From positions 1 to 28,829 of the IMG/VR virus record IMGVR_UViG_3300025703_000014: a stretch of DNA of 28,829 nt; one strand, written 5' to 3'. The notes under the pieces are model-generated. The model saw nothing but the letters and a program-made list of their open reading frames with translations, made no database searches and was not told where the DNA came from. Below are positions 1 to 7,472 of the stretch, piece by piece. The stretch's first letter is position 1; each line of letters begins with the position of its first letter. The translations under genes were made by a program, and so were the position numbers. This DNA comes from a virus.

Positions 1-797
1 ACCCCGGCCCCGGCGATGATCTGTCCAACCGCCAGCGTGCCGAAGGCGACGGCGGAAGCCGTCAGCGTCGTCGTCGAGATCGTGCCGGCGAACAGCGCGG
101 CGGGTTGCGTCGCGGTGATCGTCTCGGCCGGAGTTACGGTCTGCGATGCGCTGATGGTGTAAGTTCCGACTCCACCCGTGCCTGACCCGAGGGCGCTGAT
201 ATAGGTGCCAGCAGTGACCCCGGCGCCGGTGATCACCTGGCCAACCGCGACGGTGCCGGATTGCATCGCCGTAACGGTGAGCGTGGTGGTCGAGATGGTG
301 CCGGTGAAAACGGCTCCCACCGGGTTGCTAGTGATGCCGAGCGTATCGCTGATTATCTGCGCCGCGTTGGAGAACGAGGTCGCGCCCGAAAGGTTGACGC
401 TGCCGCTATGAGCCGAGCCATCGATAGTGATGCTCAGCGCGCCGTTGACCGCCTGGATCGCGGCGAGACCGGCCGAACCGATAGGTCCTCCCCACAAGTA
501 CGCTGACACCGGGGCGATGTTGTACTGGGCGAACAGCATCTCGCCAGGCTGCACCAGGATCCCAGTCGGGTCGTTCGGCCCGAGGAAGTAGATGGAAGCG
601 AGCGCAGCCTCGTTGGCGTTCTGGCCGAAGAAGTCAGCGACCTCGATAGCATCCGAGAACAGCATGACCTCGCCGATCGGCACGCGGGTATTCTGCGTGA
701 GGAACAGGCCGTTGAGGTCGACGCCGTTGCCACCCGGACCGAGTACACCGGGGATAACGTCAACGATTGCACTTGCCGGGATGGCGGGGGTGATCAT
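1..797 (-). CDS. Tail sheath protein, DUF3383 family (partial, C-terminus beyond the window)
   Basis: About 265 residues are present, starting at the ATG at 795-797 and running open through position 1. The N-terminus (PGVLGPGGNGVDLNGLFLT, then TRVPIGEVMLF and DFFGQNANEAALASIYF) is what I know of DUF3383 proteins, which form the contractile sheath around the tail tube of myovirus-like phages. An AAGGG ribosome site lies upstream. After about residue 160 the family pattern is interrupted by glycine/threonine-rich beta modules: one complete copy (begins FTGTISTTTLTV, ends near ASQTVTPAETI) and the start of a second (FAGTISTTTLTA). They resemble modules in two other structural proteins here and probably form surface domains. 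It is the last gene of the visible leftward run. The family call is fairly secure; the module's role is inference. Confidence 0.8.
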   Translation of the reverse strand, partial: MITPAIPASAIVDVIPGVLGPGGNGVDLNGLFLTQNTRVPIGEVMLFSDAIEVADFFGQNANEAALASIYFLGPNDPTGILVQPGEMLFAQYNIAPVSAYLWGGPIGSAGLAAIQAVNGALSITIDGSAHSGSVNLSGATSFSNAAQIISDTLGITSNPVGAVFTGTISTTTLTVTAMQSGTVAVGQVITGAGVTAGTYISALGSGTGGVGTYTISASQTVTPAETITATQPAALFAGTISTTTLTASAVAFGTLAVGQIIAGAG

Positions 798-853
798 TCT
801 GATTTAGCCCTTTTAGCTAAAGGCATCACTGGTATGGCGGGGGTAACGGCCAA
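794..853 (-). CDS. Possible 19-codon leader ORF upstream of tail sheath
   Basis: A TTG at 851-853 follows an AAAGGAG ribosome site by 7 nt and opens a 19-residue frame whose TGA overlaps the sheath ATG (ATGA). Its start (AVTPAIP) echoes the sheath N-terminus (ITPAIP), so it looks like a duplicated, diverged gene start. It may serve translational coupling, or may be only a relic. Expression is not demonstrated. Confidence 0.3.
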   Translation of the reverse strand: MAVTPAIPVMPLAKRAKSE

Positions 854-865
854 ATGATATCTCCT

Positions 866-1633
866 TTACGGAGGAAACGAGCCTTCGACATCCACGGGAG
901 TAACCGTAGCAACGGTGGCAAATTGTTGCGCGACACCCGTCACAGGGTTCACTTGAAGGTGTACGTCGAGTGTCCACCGCTCTTCGTACTGTGACTCGCC
1001 GTCGACGAAGGCAAGCTGCCGCGGGTCATCGGCGTGGAGCGGCGACACGGCCGGATTCTCAGCATGGAAAAACTCGGTCGCCACCTCGGACCGCAGCAAA
1101 GTCGATAACGTCTGTGCGGAGTCGCCGGCCGGACCACCCTGAAGTCCGTACACGTCGATCTGGACAACGAACTCCGTTTCCTGGAGGTCCTGCCGCTGGT
1201 CGGCGTACATCGTCTCCGATGCGATGGTCTGCGATGGGGAAATCGTATAGGTGCCGACACCGCCAGTCGGCGAACCTGTGAGCTGAGCGACGATCACAGT
1301 GTTGGTGGCGACTGTATTCGGCCAATTGCCGTCAACGATCTGCATGCCAGCCTGGATACCAGAAGGACCGAGATATTCCGTCGCCGACACAGTCAAAACT
1401 GTTCCAGTAACAGAACCCGTGAACACGTTGTCCACGTAGCTCGTCTCGTTGGTGCCGAGCCGACGCCGCCGTAGAGGCGACATAATGACGTAGTTCGGGC
1501 CAGCGGAGGATGGGACGCGGTTCACCTGACCCTGCTCCACGTCAACGCCCGGTGGAAGCACCGCCGTGATGAAGTCCCCAAGAACCTGGAAACACTGGGA
1601 CTCGGTTAGGTTTATGCTGGCGGGTACGGGCAT
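866..1633 (-). CDS. Tail terminator/connector-like protein with inserted beta module
   Basis: 255 residues. The start (SINLTESQCFQVLGDFITAVLPPG), a middle strand (ETEFVVQIDVYG) and the position directly before the sheath gene fit the protein that closes the neck end of a phage tail tube. I infer this from order and composition, not from a diagnostic motif. Residues about 70-147 (FTGSVTGTVLTV to SQTIASETM) form a glycine/threonine-rich module like those in the sheath and cement proteins. It sits between RRRLGTNETSYVD and YADQRQDLQET, as if inserted in a surface loop. The gene upstream ends 111 bp away, a larger gap than usual in this operon, and I see no gene in that gap. Confidence 0.6.
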   Translation of the reverse strand: MPVPASINLTESQCFQVLGDFITAVLPPGVDVEQGQVNRVPSSAGPNYVIMSPLRRRRLGTNETSYVDNVFTGSVTGTVLTVSATEYLGPSGIQAGMQIVDGNWPNTVATNTVIVAQLTGSPTGGVGTYTISPSQTIASETMYADQRQDLQETEFVVQIDVYGLQGGPAGDSAQTLSTLLRSEVATEFFHAENPAVSPLHADDPRQLAFVDGESQYEERWTLDVHLQVNPVTGVAQQFATVATVTPVDVEGSFPP

Positions 1634-1744
1634 AATCGCTTTACTCGCGTCGAATTTCGCGGTATAACGCGCTGAACTTGAGGGATACGCCGCTATGCGA
1701 AACCTAACAGCGAATTTCTGCGATGCCGAATATGGCGCGATCCG

Positions 1745-2143
1745 CTAGGCGGGTGGGTTGACCTGCTCGGTGAGCCCAACGGAACACCACCCAGCCTGGT
1801 CGAACGCCTCGATGACTGCGGTAACAAGCCACGTCTGCATGACGCCACTCACCGGGAATTGGAGCATCGTGCCGCCGGTCTGCGCCGCGCGGTTGACGCC
1901 CTGGATGCTGCCGTAGAGATACGCCTTGCGCGTGACGCCGGTAATGTTCATCGCCGCGAGCTGCCGCAGGTCGTTGGACCCGAGCGGCTGAACCTGGACT
2001 GTCACCGGCGAGGTCGTGTAATTGGCGGTGCGCGTGTAGTCCGGGTTCTTGGTGCTCCCGATATAAAGATACAGCAATCCCGACGTAGGTGGATTTGCCG
2101 ACGCGATTACGTTGCTTACTATTGCGTGCAGATTTAGGCCCAC
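1745..2143 (-). CDS. Small tail/neck structural protein
   Basis: 132 residues, starting at GTG (2141-2143), which sits after a GGGAAAG site and 3 nt past the stop of the upstream gene. The N-terminus (MGLNLHAIVSNVIASANP) and the strand-rich middle resemble short proteins found just before tail-terminator and sheath genes in myoviruses with DUF3383 sheaths. I do not recognise a named family with confidence. There are no membrane segments or catalytic motifs. Its place between the HK97 gp10-like gene and the tail connector points to a neck or tail-completion role. Confidence 0.55.
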   Translation of the reverse strand: MGLNLHAIVSNVIASANPPTSGLLYLYIGSTKNPDYTRTANYTTSPVTVQVQPLGSNDLRQLAAMNITGVTRKAYLYGSIQGVNRAAQTGGTMLQFPVSGVMQTWLVTAVIEAFDQAGWCSVGLTEQVNPPA

Positions 2144-2146
2144 GAG

Positions 2147-2716
2147 CTAGCTTTCCCGTGGACCTTCGAAATGCTCGTCGTCCACCTCGTAATCTATACT
2201 GTTGAGCATATGCCCGGTCCAGACCAACGGTTTTGTACTAACTCCGTCAGCGGTCTCCCCCGCTTTGACGCGGCGCCTGGCCTCCAGCACGTCGGCGAAG
2301 GTCGCGTGACCGTTCGGCCCGATAATCTTGCGGATCATCAACGTAATAGGTGACAGAGCCGGCTCATTCGTGTCGACAATGCTCTCTCGGAGTTCTCCCG
2401 CGATGAGCGCGCCGACGCGCTTCAGGGTTAACTCGGCGTTACCGTCCGTAACCTTTAGCTGCTGGGCTATGACGCCGGGCCACTCGGCCTCATGCTTCGC
2501 GACCATATTGCGGAAGAACGGGCGCGGGGGGATACCAGCGCGGGGGGCACCGAATTCCTGAATTGCGGCAACCGTGGGAACATTCAATCCACCGTCAGGA
2601 TAAGTGGCTGTATCGTAAAAGCCGACAGTAAGCGTCCCCGCAGAAGCGAGCTTGCGCCCGATCTCTTTGATCGCTTCTGCGAACTTCGCGCCGCCGCTAA
2701 CGTATTTGGTCGCCAT
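2147..2716 (-). CDS. HK97 gp10-like tail completion / minor tail protein
   Basis: 189 residues from the ATG at 2714-2716 (begins ATKYVSGGAKFAEAIKEIG). The frame is open further upstream, but that part lies antiparallel over unrelated codons of the preceding connector gene, so it is probably not translated. A TTG at 2767 that would overlap the upstream stop is the main alternative start. Features typical of HK97 gp10/tail-completion proteins are VGFYDTATYPDGGLNVPTVA followed by IQEFGAPRAGIPPRPFFRNMV, a basic GIPPRPF loop and helical C-terminal half. Such proteins join head and tail. It lies between the DUF4054-like connector and a small tail protein, which supports the role. Confidence 0.65.
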   Translation of the reverse strand: MATKYVSGGAKFAEAIKEIGRKLASAGTLTVGFYDTATYPDGGLNVPTVAAIQEFGAPRAGIPPRPFFRNMVAKHEAEWPGVIAQQLKVTDGNAELTLKRVGALIAGELRESIVDTNEPALSPITLMIRKIIGPNGHATFADVLEARRRVKAGETADGVSTKPLVWTGHMLNSIDYEVDDEHFEGPRES

Positions 2717-2756
2717 CTCAGCCAGAAGCGTTTTTAAGCGAATCGCGTCGTTAACA

Positions 2757-3245
2757 TCACTGCACAATGAACCGGCGCGAGCCGAGCGGATAAGGGCCGC
2801 CGAACGGGAACGCCTGCCCCATCGAATTGCCCACGACGTAGCGCGCTGTGCGGTAGCGCGCGGTGGCCGCCCAGAACGCAGCACCGGGGGCAGTTTGCAT
2901 GTACCATGCAGCCTCCTGCGGCGTCTGGGCCATCTCGAACGCCACGCTGACGGAGCCTTCGCTGGCGTTGCTGATGCGCCCGACCTGAGCAGGCGCGGGC
3001 GAAGTACCCGTGGTGTTCGGCTGGCCGTCCAATTGCGGCGAATTGAGGTACGCCAGATGTGCCGTGAGCATATTCAACAGCGTTAGCAGCGTCGTCGGAT
3101 CGCAGACGATCCCGATGACGTTCGCACAATACAACGATGCCTCATTGAAGAGCAACTGCGCGAAATCGTCGCCGACGTTCGCCAGGCTCGGGTAACGGGC
3201 CTGCCACGCGGTGTAGTTGAAGGTTACGGCGGGGGTGAAGGTCAT
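2757..3245 (-). CDS. Head-tail connector protein, DUF4054-like
   Basis: 162 residues. The N-terminus (FNYTAWQARYPSLANVGDDFAQLLFNEASLYCAN), a leucine-rich helix (TLLTLLNMLTAHLAYLNS) and a C-terminus with AAFWAATARYRTARYV are the pattern I associate with DUF4054 phage proteins, which form a ring below the portal (head completion/adaptor). The start ATG overlaps the stop of the upstream MuF-like gene (ATGA), so translation is likely coupled. Length is normal for the family. No enzymatic motif is expected or seen. Confidence 0.7.
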   Translation of the reverse strand: MTFTPAVTFNYTAWQARYPSLANVGDDFAQLLFNEASLYCANVIGIVCDPTTLLTLLNMLTAHLAYLNSPQLDGQPNTTGTSPAPAQVGRISNASEGSVSVAFEMAQTPQEAAWYMQTAPGAAFWAATARYRTARYVVGNSMGQAFPFGGPYPLGSRRFIVQ

Positions 3246-4066
3246 CTAGCCTCGCTCTGGGTCAATGTCGGGAGCACTGGGATCGCCGTACATCGACAAT
3301 TAGGTAATTCTCCCGGCCATATATTCTTCTTCGCGTCGGGGTCGAACCAGCCGTCGGCGATCGCGTACACGACCTTGTCGCGCCCGGCCTTGACGTGGGA
3401 AGGTCGAGGCGTCTTACCTCCCGCACTATGAAGCCAACGCGCGCTTTGGATCCCGATCTCTTGGTAACGCACGCGCGTTAGAACGGCCGTGGCTTTCTGA
3501 TTCTGATCTCGCGCGATGAACGCCGCACGCCGTCGGGCCACCCCGTAGCTCGCCTCGATCGCGTCGGTAAGGTAGCCGAGATCGCGCCCCGCCTGGACGG
3601 AACGCATCACGTGCCCCTGCACGTCGGCCAGGTAACGTTGGGGGATCGATTTTATCAACCCGACGTTCTCGCCGATGACCGCCTGGTACGCGTCGTTCAT
3701 CGGACGCGACATCTTGAACTCGACCGAAAAGCCACCGCGCTTGAGGATACCCTTCAGCGTTGTGTCGCTCCGCTTCGCGCTGGTCTGGGCGAACCATCTG
3801 CCGAGATTGTCCGCCGCCTCGTCGTATCGCTTCTGCCAACGCCGTATCAAAGATGACACGACCTCGTCCAACGTCCTCGCCGGGCTGGCGTCCTCGGCCA
3901 ACTTCACGATCTCCGGCGTCTTAGCGCGATACGCCGCCCGCACCCAATGCGTCACGGAGCGGTGCATTTCCTCCAGCAACCGATCGAGCCGTCCGTGGTA
4001 CGCCGCCCGTACGCCCGCGTTGGGACGTACGGGGCGGAGGGTTTTCGGCTTCCGTATTGCCGACAT
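3242..4066 (-). CDS. MuF-like minor head protein (SPP1 gp7 family)
   Basis: 274 residues. The C-terminal part holds the diagnostic layout of MuF/gp7 minor head proteins: RRRAAFIARDQNQKATAVLTRVRYQEIGI, then a strand-rich stretch and the terminal ELPNCRCTAIPVLP signature. The N-terminal half is helical and basic. These proteins sit inside the head near the portal and can be ejected with DNA. In most phages the gene directly follows the portal; here it lies after the major capsid gene, some 12 kb downstream, with a different enzyme-bearing gene in the usual place. The stop overlaps the next gene's start. The family call is strong; the displaced position is a direct observation. Confidence 0.85.
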   Translation of the reverse strand: MSAIRKPKTLRPVRPNAGVRAAYHGRLDRLLEEMHRSVTHWVRAAYRAKTPEIVKLAEDASPARTLDEVVSSLIRRWQKRYDEAADNLGRWFAQTSAKRSDTTLKGILKRGGFSVEFKMSRPMNDAYQAVIGENVGLIKSIPQRYLADVQGHVMRSVQAGRDLGYLTDAIEASYGVARRRAAFIARDQNQKATAVLTRVRYQEIGIQSARWLHSAGGKTPRPSHVKAGRDKVVYAIADGWFDPDAKKNIWPGELPNCRCTAIPVLPTLTQSEAR

Positions 4067-4070
4067 CCCT

Positions 4071-4676
4071 CTAAGCTGAGCGCGTGACCGCCGAACGGTA
4101 CGAGACGAAAGCGCCCGCCGTGTCCACTTGGTACACGCACTGGAAAGCGTTAGTCAGTACGACACCCGTCGTGCCTGCGATAGTGTCAATGGTGTCCGAT
4201 CCTGCCGCATATACTTTGAATGAGTTCCCCGGACCGTCGTTGATCACGGTCACCGTGCCGCCGACACCGATCGTGGCCGATGCCGGCAGGATAACACCCA
4301 CCGCGCTGGATGCCGCCGTGACAACGCGGTTTATCGCAGCGGTGAGAGCGAGCGCGTTCGTACGGCTCGATCCGACCGCAACGAGTCCTCCGGCGTAGCT
4401 CTGACTGGCATAGGTGGCGGCGACGGTAACGCCTCTGATCTTGCCCCCGGTGATGTTAACGTTGGACTGTTCTCCACCAAGAGCAGTCCAAGTCGGGGAT
4501 GCCGTTGTATTCGTGTTCACGTACAAGATAAAATTGACGTTATCTAGCAGAAGATCGTGCTGGTGAGCAACGCCAGCGAACGTGCCGGAGGTACCGCTGG
4601 TCGGAGGACCGGCACTGGGCCAGATCGGCTCAAAGTTTACGTCACCGAGCGAAGGGATGAAGAATTTCTGGGACAT
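4071..4676 (-). CDS. Putative head fibre/decoration-like structural protein
   Basis: 201 residues with an AAGGAAA ribosome site. The N-terminal part contains FILYVNTNTTASPTWTALGG, a short phrase common in phage fibre and decoration proteins. A long alanine/threonine/glycine-rich beta region follows (VGVILPASATIGVGGTVTVIND and later VYQVDTAGAFVSYRS), typical of virion surface domains. There is no enzymatic motif. It is packed between two structural genes, 1 nt after the upstream stop. Exact location on the virion is unknown. Confidence 0.55.
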   Translation of the reverse strand: MSQKFFIPSLGDVNFEPIWPSAGPPTSGTSGTFAGVAHQHDLLLDNVNFILYVNTNTTASPTWTALGGEQSNVNITGGKIRGVTVAATYASQSYAGGLVAVGSSRTNALALTAAINRVVTAASSAVGVILPASATIGVGGTVTVINDGPGNSFKVYAAGSDTIDTIAGTTGVVLTNAFQCVYQVDTAGAFVSYRSAVTRSA

Positions 4677-4677
4677 C

Positions 4678-5022
4678 TCAGGGATTTTCCTTATCTGGCT
4701 CTTCGACGATCGCGTACACCATGCCGCCGGTGACCAGCGAATTCTCGGCGTTGGCCTTCAGCCAAGCCTCCCAGAGCGCGAGCGGAACGGGCGTCACCGT
4801 GTACTCGCCGCCGTCGCCGATCGCTACGACCGACGAGTCGCGCAGCGCGTGGGTGCCTGGGAGGACGGCGTGAGCGGTCACCTCGAACTTAGGCAAGCCT
4901 GTGGAGGCGTCCATCACCTCGGCGTAGCTCTCTAGCACCAGGCCGTTATTAACCCGACAAGCAATCTTCACTAAAGATGAAGGATCGCTCGCCGCGTTAA
5001 GCCGCTCGGGCACCGGGGGCAT
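4678..5022 (-). CDS. Small structural-region protein, paralogue of the upstream gene
   Basis: 114 residues from the ATG at 5020-5022; a longer start at 5067 is possible but would extend the overlap with the preceding gene from 26 to 71 bases. It is not a family I can name. It aligns by eye with the upstream protein: VKIACRVNNGLVLESY against VTVACKYGPGIILRGF, and LWEAWLKANAENSLVTGGMVYA against LWECWLDQNKHSDLVRNRVVFA. The two are therefore likely tandem duplicates. Its place after the capsid gene suggests a virion or assembly protein. Confidence 0.6.
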   Translation of the reverse strand: MPPVPERLNAASDPSSLVKIACRVNNGLVLESYAEVMDASTGLPKFEVTAHAVLPGTHALRDSSVVAIGDGGEYTVTPVPLALWEAWLKANAENSLVTGGMVYAIVEEPDKENP

Positions 5023-5590
5023 GCTCGCTGGCGAAGACCTTACCCCGCAGCTCGGGTGAGCGGGCACCCGGCTTCGACGGGTCGATCGGCTCCAGTCCGG
5101 ATTTAGTATCCTTCAGGTCGCGGGCCTCGTCCATCGCGCGGTGGTAGTCGGGCGCGGCGAAAACGACCCGATTACGGACCAGATCGCTATGCTTGTTCTG
5201 ATCCAACCAACACTCCCACAGGTCGCGCGGAACGCCTTGGTTAAGCATATAGCCCCCGACGATACCCTCGGGTAGCTCGCCAATACGGCGATACGCGGCG
5301 TTGTTGGCGACCGGGCCACGGATGGTGTGCGTCTCGCCGGTCGGTTCCCACAGGGCGTATTTTTGGGTGCCTCCGCCCATGACCTCTCGCGTCGCCTCGG
5401 TCTTTACGAACCCGCGAAGAATGATGCCTGGACCGTACTTGCACGCCACGGTAACGGTGTCCGTCCCGCTGACCGGCGCTGAAGGCGGCGTAGGAGTGGA
5501 AACGAAAGCTGGAGCGCCGCGGGCGTCGGTAGGCTCGCCCCGCTGGATCGGCGTCGGTACGCCCTTCTGGGGAGGTTGCTGCTCGGCCAT
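4997..5590 (-). CDS. Structural-region protein downstream of major capsid, paralogue of next gene
   Basis: 197 residues, starting 3 nt after the capsid stop with GGGGAT upstream. The N-terminal 35 residues are proline-rich and probably disordered (QQPPQKGVPTPIQRGEP, PTPPSAPV). A strand-rich core follows (VTVACKYGPGIILRGF, IVGGYMLNQGVPRDLWECWLDQN). The C-terminal 50 residues are charged. Proteins of this design occur right after DUF2184 capsid genes in related phages as I recall, without known function. The core matches the next gene product, indicating duplication. Confidence 0.6.
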   Translation of the reverse strand: MAEQQPPQKGVPTPIQRGEPTDARGAPAFVSTPTPPSAPVSGTDTVTVACKYGPGIILRGFVKTEATREVMGGGTQKYALWEPTGETHTIRGPVANNAAYRRIGELPEGIVGGYMLNQGVPRDLWECWLDQNKHSDLVRNRVVFAAPDYHRAMDEARDLKDTKSGLEPIDPSKPGARSPELRGKVFASEHAPGARAA

Positions 5591-5593
5591 CGG

Positions 5594-6706
5594 TTAAATC
5601 CCCACCATCGATCCGATCGCAAACGGCTGGCGGATCACGGTGCCCCACGCGCCGGCCGAACGCTTCTGGCGGTACGAGGACGTAGCCGGGATCAGCCGAT
5701 GGGTGCGCATCCGGTCGGAATACGCAGGGGTCGCGGTCTTCTGCGTGGCGACCTCGGGCACGACGATCTGCATCAGATTGCCGGCCGCGATGCCCTGCGG
5801 GGTGGTCGCGCTGATCGCCGAATACTCCTGGATGCCCGTGATGATCTTCAGGTTCGGGTACGCGTCGGACAACAGGCCCTTAACGTTCACGCCGAACGAG
5901 TTGGCCGCGGTCACCGCGTTCCCGACCGAAGCGGGGATGCCCAGATTCATTGGCGAATCGGTCGTGATGTTGCCGTTACCCTGCGAGATGACCTGACCGA
6001 CGGTCGATTGGATGTCGGTAAAAATCTCGTTCGGGGTAGCCTTGATAACGCCGCCGACGGTCCACGCCGTCCCGCCGTACGCCTTGACCGCCGGGGTCAG
6101 GCTCGCGCTCAGGTCGGGGTCATTGGTCGAGCCATAGTTCTGCAGCCCGTTGACGCCGAAGGCGTAGATGTAGTTGAGCTGCCGCATGAGGATGTATGCG
6201 GCAGAGTTCTGCTTGTTGATGACGACGTTGTAGTTCGCCGTCGCGCCGCGGGCCACTTCGAGGTCACCATACGAGATGTTGGTCTCGAAAAGATAGTTCT
6301 CGCGCTGCGGCCAGTTGGCGTTCGCCGTCGACACGCCGGTCTCGGCGTAATCGTCGTAGGACGCGGTCTCGCCCACGAACTCGTTCGTCGGGAACATCGC
6401 GGAGATCATCTCCCATGAGCCGCGCTGCTCCTCGCCGCCGAACAGCTCGGCCACCTTGAGCGTCGCGAACAGGATGTCGAACGTTTTCGGATCGACGATG
6501 TTCACGAACTGCATCGGGACGCCCGCGTTCGGCTCGGTCGTCAGCGCCGGCAGCGCGTCCATCGCGATGCGATGTTGCGTGCCGCGCTTCGGATTGTCCG
6601 ATACGTACAGCATTGGCTCGGTGCCGGGCTCAAAGCGGACGCCCTTGACCTCGTCCAGCCACGGCAGGTGCGCCCGCATCGCGGCGAGCGACTGTTGAAG
6701 TTCCAT
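5594..6706 (-). CDS. Major capsid protein, DUF2184 (HK97-fold)
   Basis: 370 residues with a good AAGGAAA ribosome site. The start (AMRAHLPWLDEVKGVRFEPG), the FGGEEQRGSWEMISAMFPTNE block and the C-terminal LMQIVVPEVATQKTATPAYSD then RTHRLIPATSSYRQKRSAGAWGTVIRQP match my knowledge of DUF2184 major capsid proteins. Hundreds of copies build the icosahedral head. It follows the cement protein, with an endonuclease gene wedged between. Length is normal and no cleavable N-terminal scaffold domain is obvious, in keeping with separate protease/scaffold genes upstream. Confidence 0.85.
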   Translation of the reverse strand: MELQQSLAAMRAHLPWLDEVKGVRFEPGTEPMLYVSDNPKRGTQHRIAMDALPALTTEPNAGVPMQFVNIVDPKTFDILFATLKVAELFGGEEQRGSWEMISAMFPTNEFVGETASYDDYAETGVSTANANWPQRENYLFETNISYGDLEVARGATANYNVVINKQNSAAYILMRQLNYIYAFGVNGLQNYGSTNDPDLSASLTPAVKAYGGTAWTVGGVIKATPNEIFTDIQSTVGQVISQGNGNITTDSPMNLGIPASVGNAVTAANSFGVNVKGLLSDAYPNLKIITGIQEYSAISATTPQGIAAGNLMQIVVPEVATQKTATPAYSDRMRTHRLIPATSSYRQKRSAGAWGTVIRQPFAIGSMVGI

Positions 6707-6728
6707 GTCGTAATTTCCTTCTGTTCTG

Positions 6729-7472
6729 TCAGTTACACACCGGGGTAGTTGTAGTATCGAGTTGACGTAACGTTTTGCGCTTATGCCAACCTCGTCGTTT
6801 AGTCATTCCTCTTCGCCATCCCGGCGGTATATCGTTTTCGCTCTTAGCGTACTCGTTACGAATACCGTCAGTAATTCGTATCTGACCCATTCGCACTTTA
6901 CTTTGATTAGTGCGCCATTCTTGATTTTGCCAAGAACGTAAGGCGGCTTGTCTGTGATGTTCTCTAGTTTCCAAAGAAGGATTTTTCTTACCCTTGCTTA
7001 CATTCTCACAAAATTCTGGCGAACGCTTATAACCCGTAAGTTTCGCTACTCGTTTTGCGATCGTTTCGGCAGATGGATTTGTCACAGAGGCGGCGATACG
7101 CGCGCGCCATTCCGGTGTTCTCACCCGACTACTGGAAATCTCTCCAAGTCTTTTACGGAGATCGTCAGTAGGGTTCAAAATCCCAGAACCGCCGCCAGAA
7201 ATATTAGCTAACACGACACCAGCAGCACGTAATTCAGCTATCCGACCAATCTCCCAAAGATTAGCTTCGGCACGCGTTTCGACTTGTCCGATTATCTTAA
7301 TAATCGGCTTTAAGCTATACCAAGACAATTCTTCGACAAAAGCGTGATGAAACCGGTTGCGTTTAACTATATCTTCTGGACGCCCTTCAATCCCAATACC
7401 TACGTAAAAAGGGATATTAAAATCAGGACGCCAGTGTTCATATAGATATTGGCAACCGGTTCTTCTTTGCAT
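6729..7472 (-). CDS. GIY-YIG-type homing endonuclease with NUMOD3-like repeats
   Basis: 247 residues. Residues about 9-45 give a variant GIY-YIG core (YLYEHW, then PFYVGIG), with the expected glutamate in LWEIGRIAE (E74). Short helix-turn repeats follow (TPEWRARIAAS, SPEFCENVSKGKKNPS, TREHHRQAALRSW), as in NUMOD3 DNA-binding modules. It starts directly after the cement protein stop (TAAATG) and precedes the capsid gene, a classic free-standing homing endonuclease position. Base composition is visibly more AT-rich than the capsid genes either side, which supports recent transfer. It is probably dispensable for virion assembly. Confidence 0.75.
   Translation of the reverse strand: MQRRTGCQYLYEHWRPDFNIPFYVGIGIEGRPEDIVKRNRFHHAFVEELSWYSLKPIIKIIGQVETRAEANLWEIGRIAELRAAGVVLANISGGGSGILNPTDDLRKRLGEISSSRVRTPEWRARIAASVTNPSAETIAKRVAKLTGYKRSPEFCENVSKGKKNPSLETREHHRQAALRSWQNQEWRTNQSKVRMGQIRITDGIRNEYAKSENDIPPGWRRGMTKRRGWHKRKTLRQLDTTTTPVCN

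Noticed and set aside
5576-6418. 280-residue rightward open frame
   Set aside because: Antisense to the major capsid gene, with no ribosome site and a shadow-type composition.
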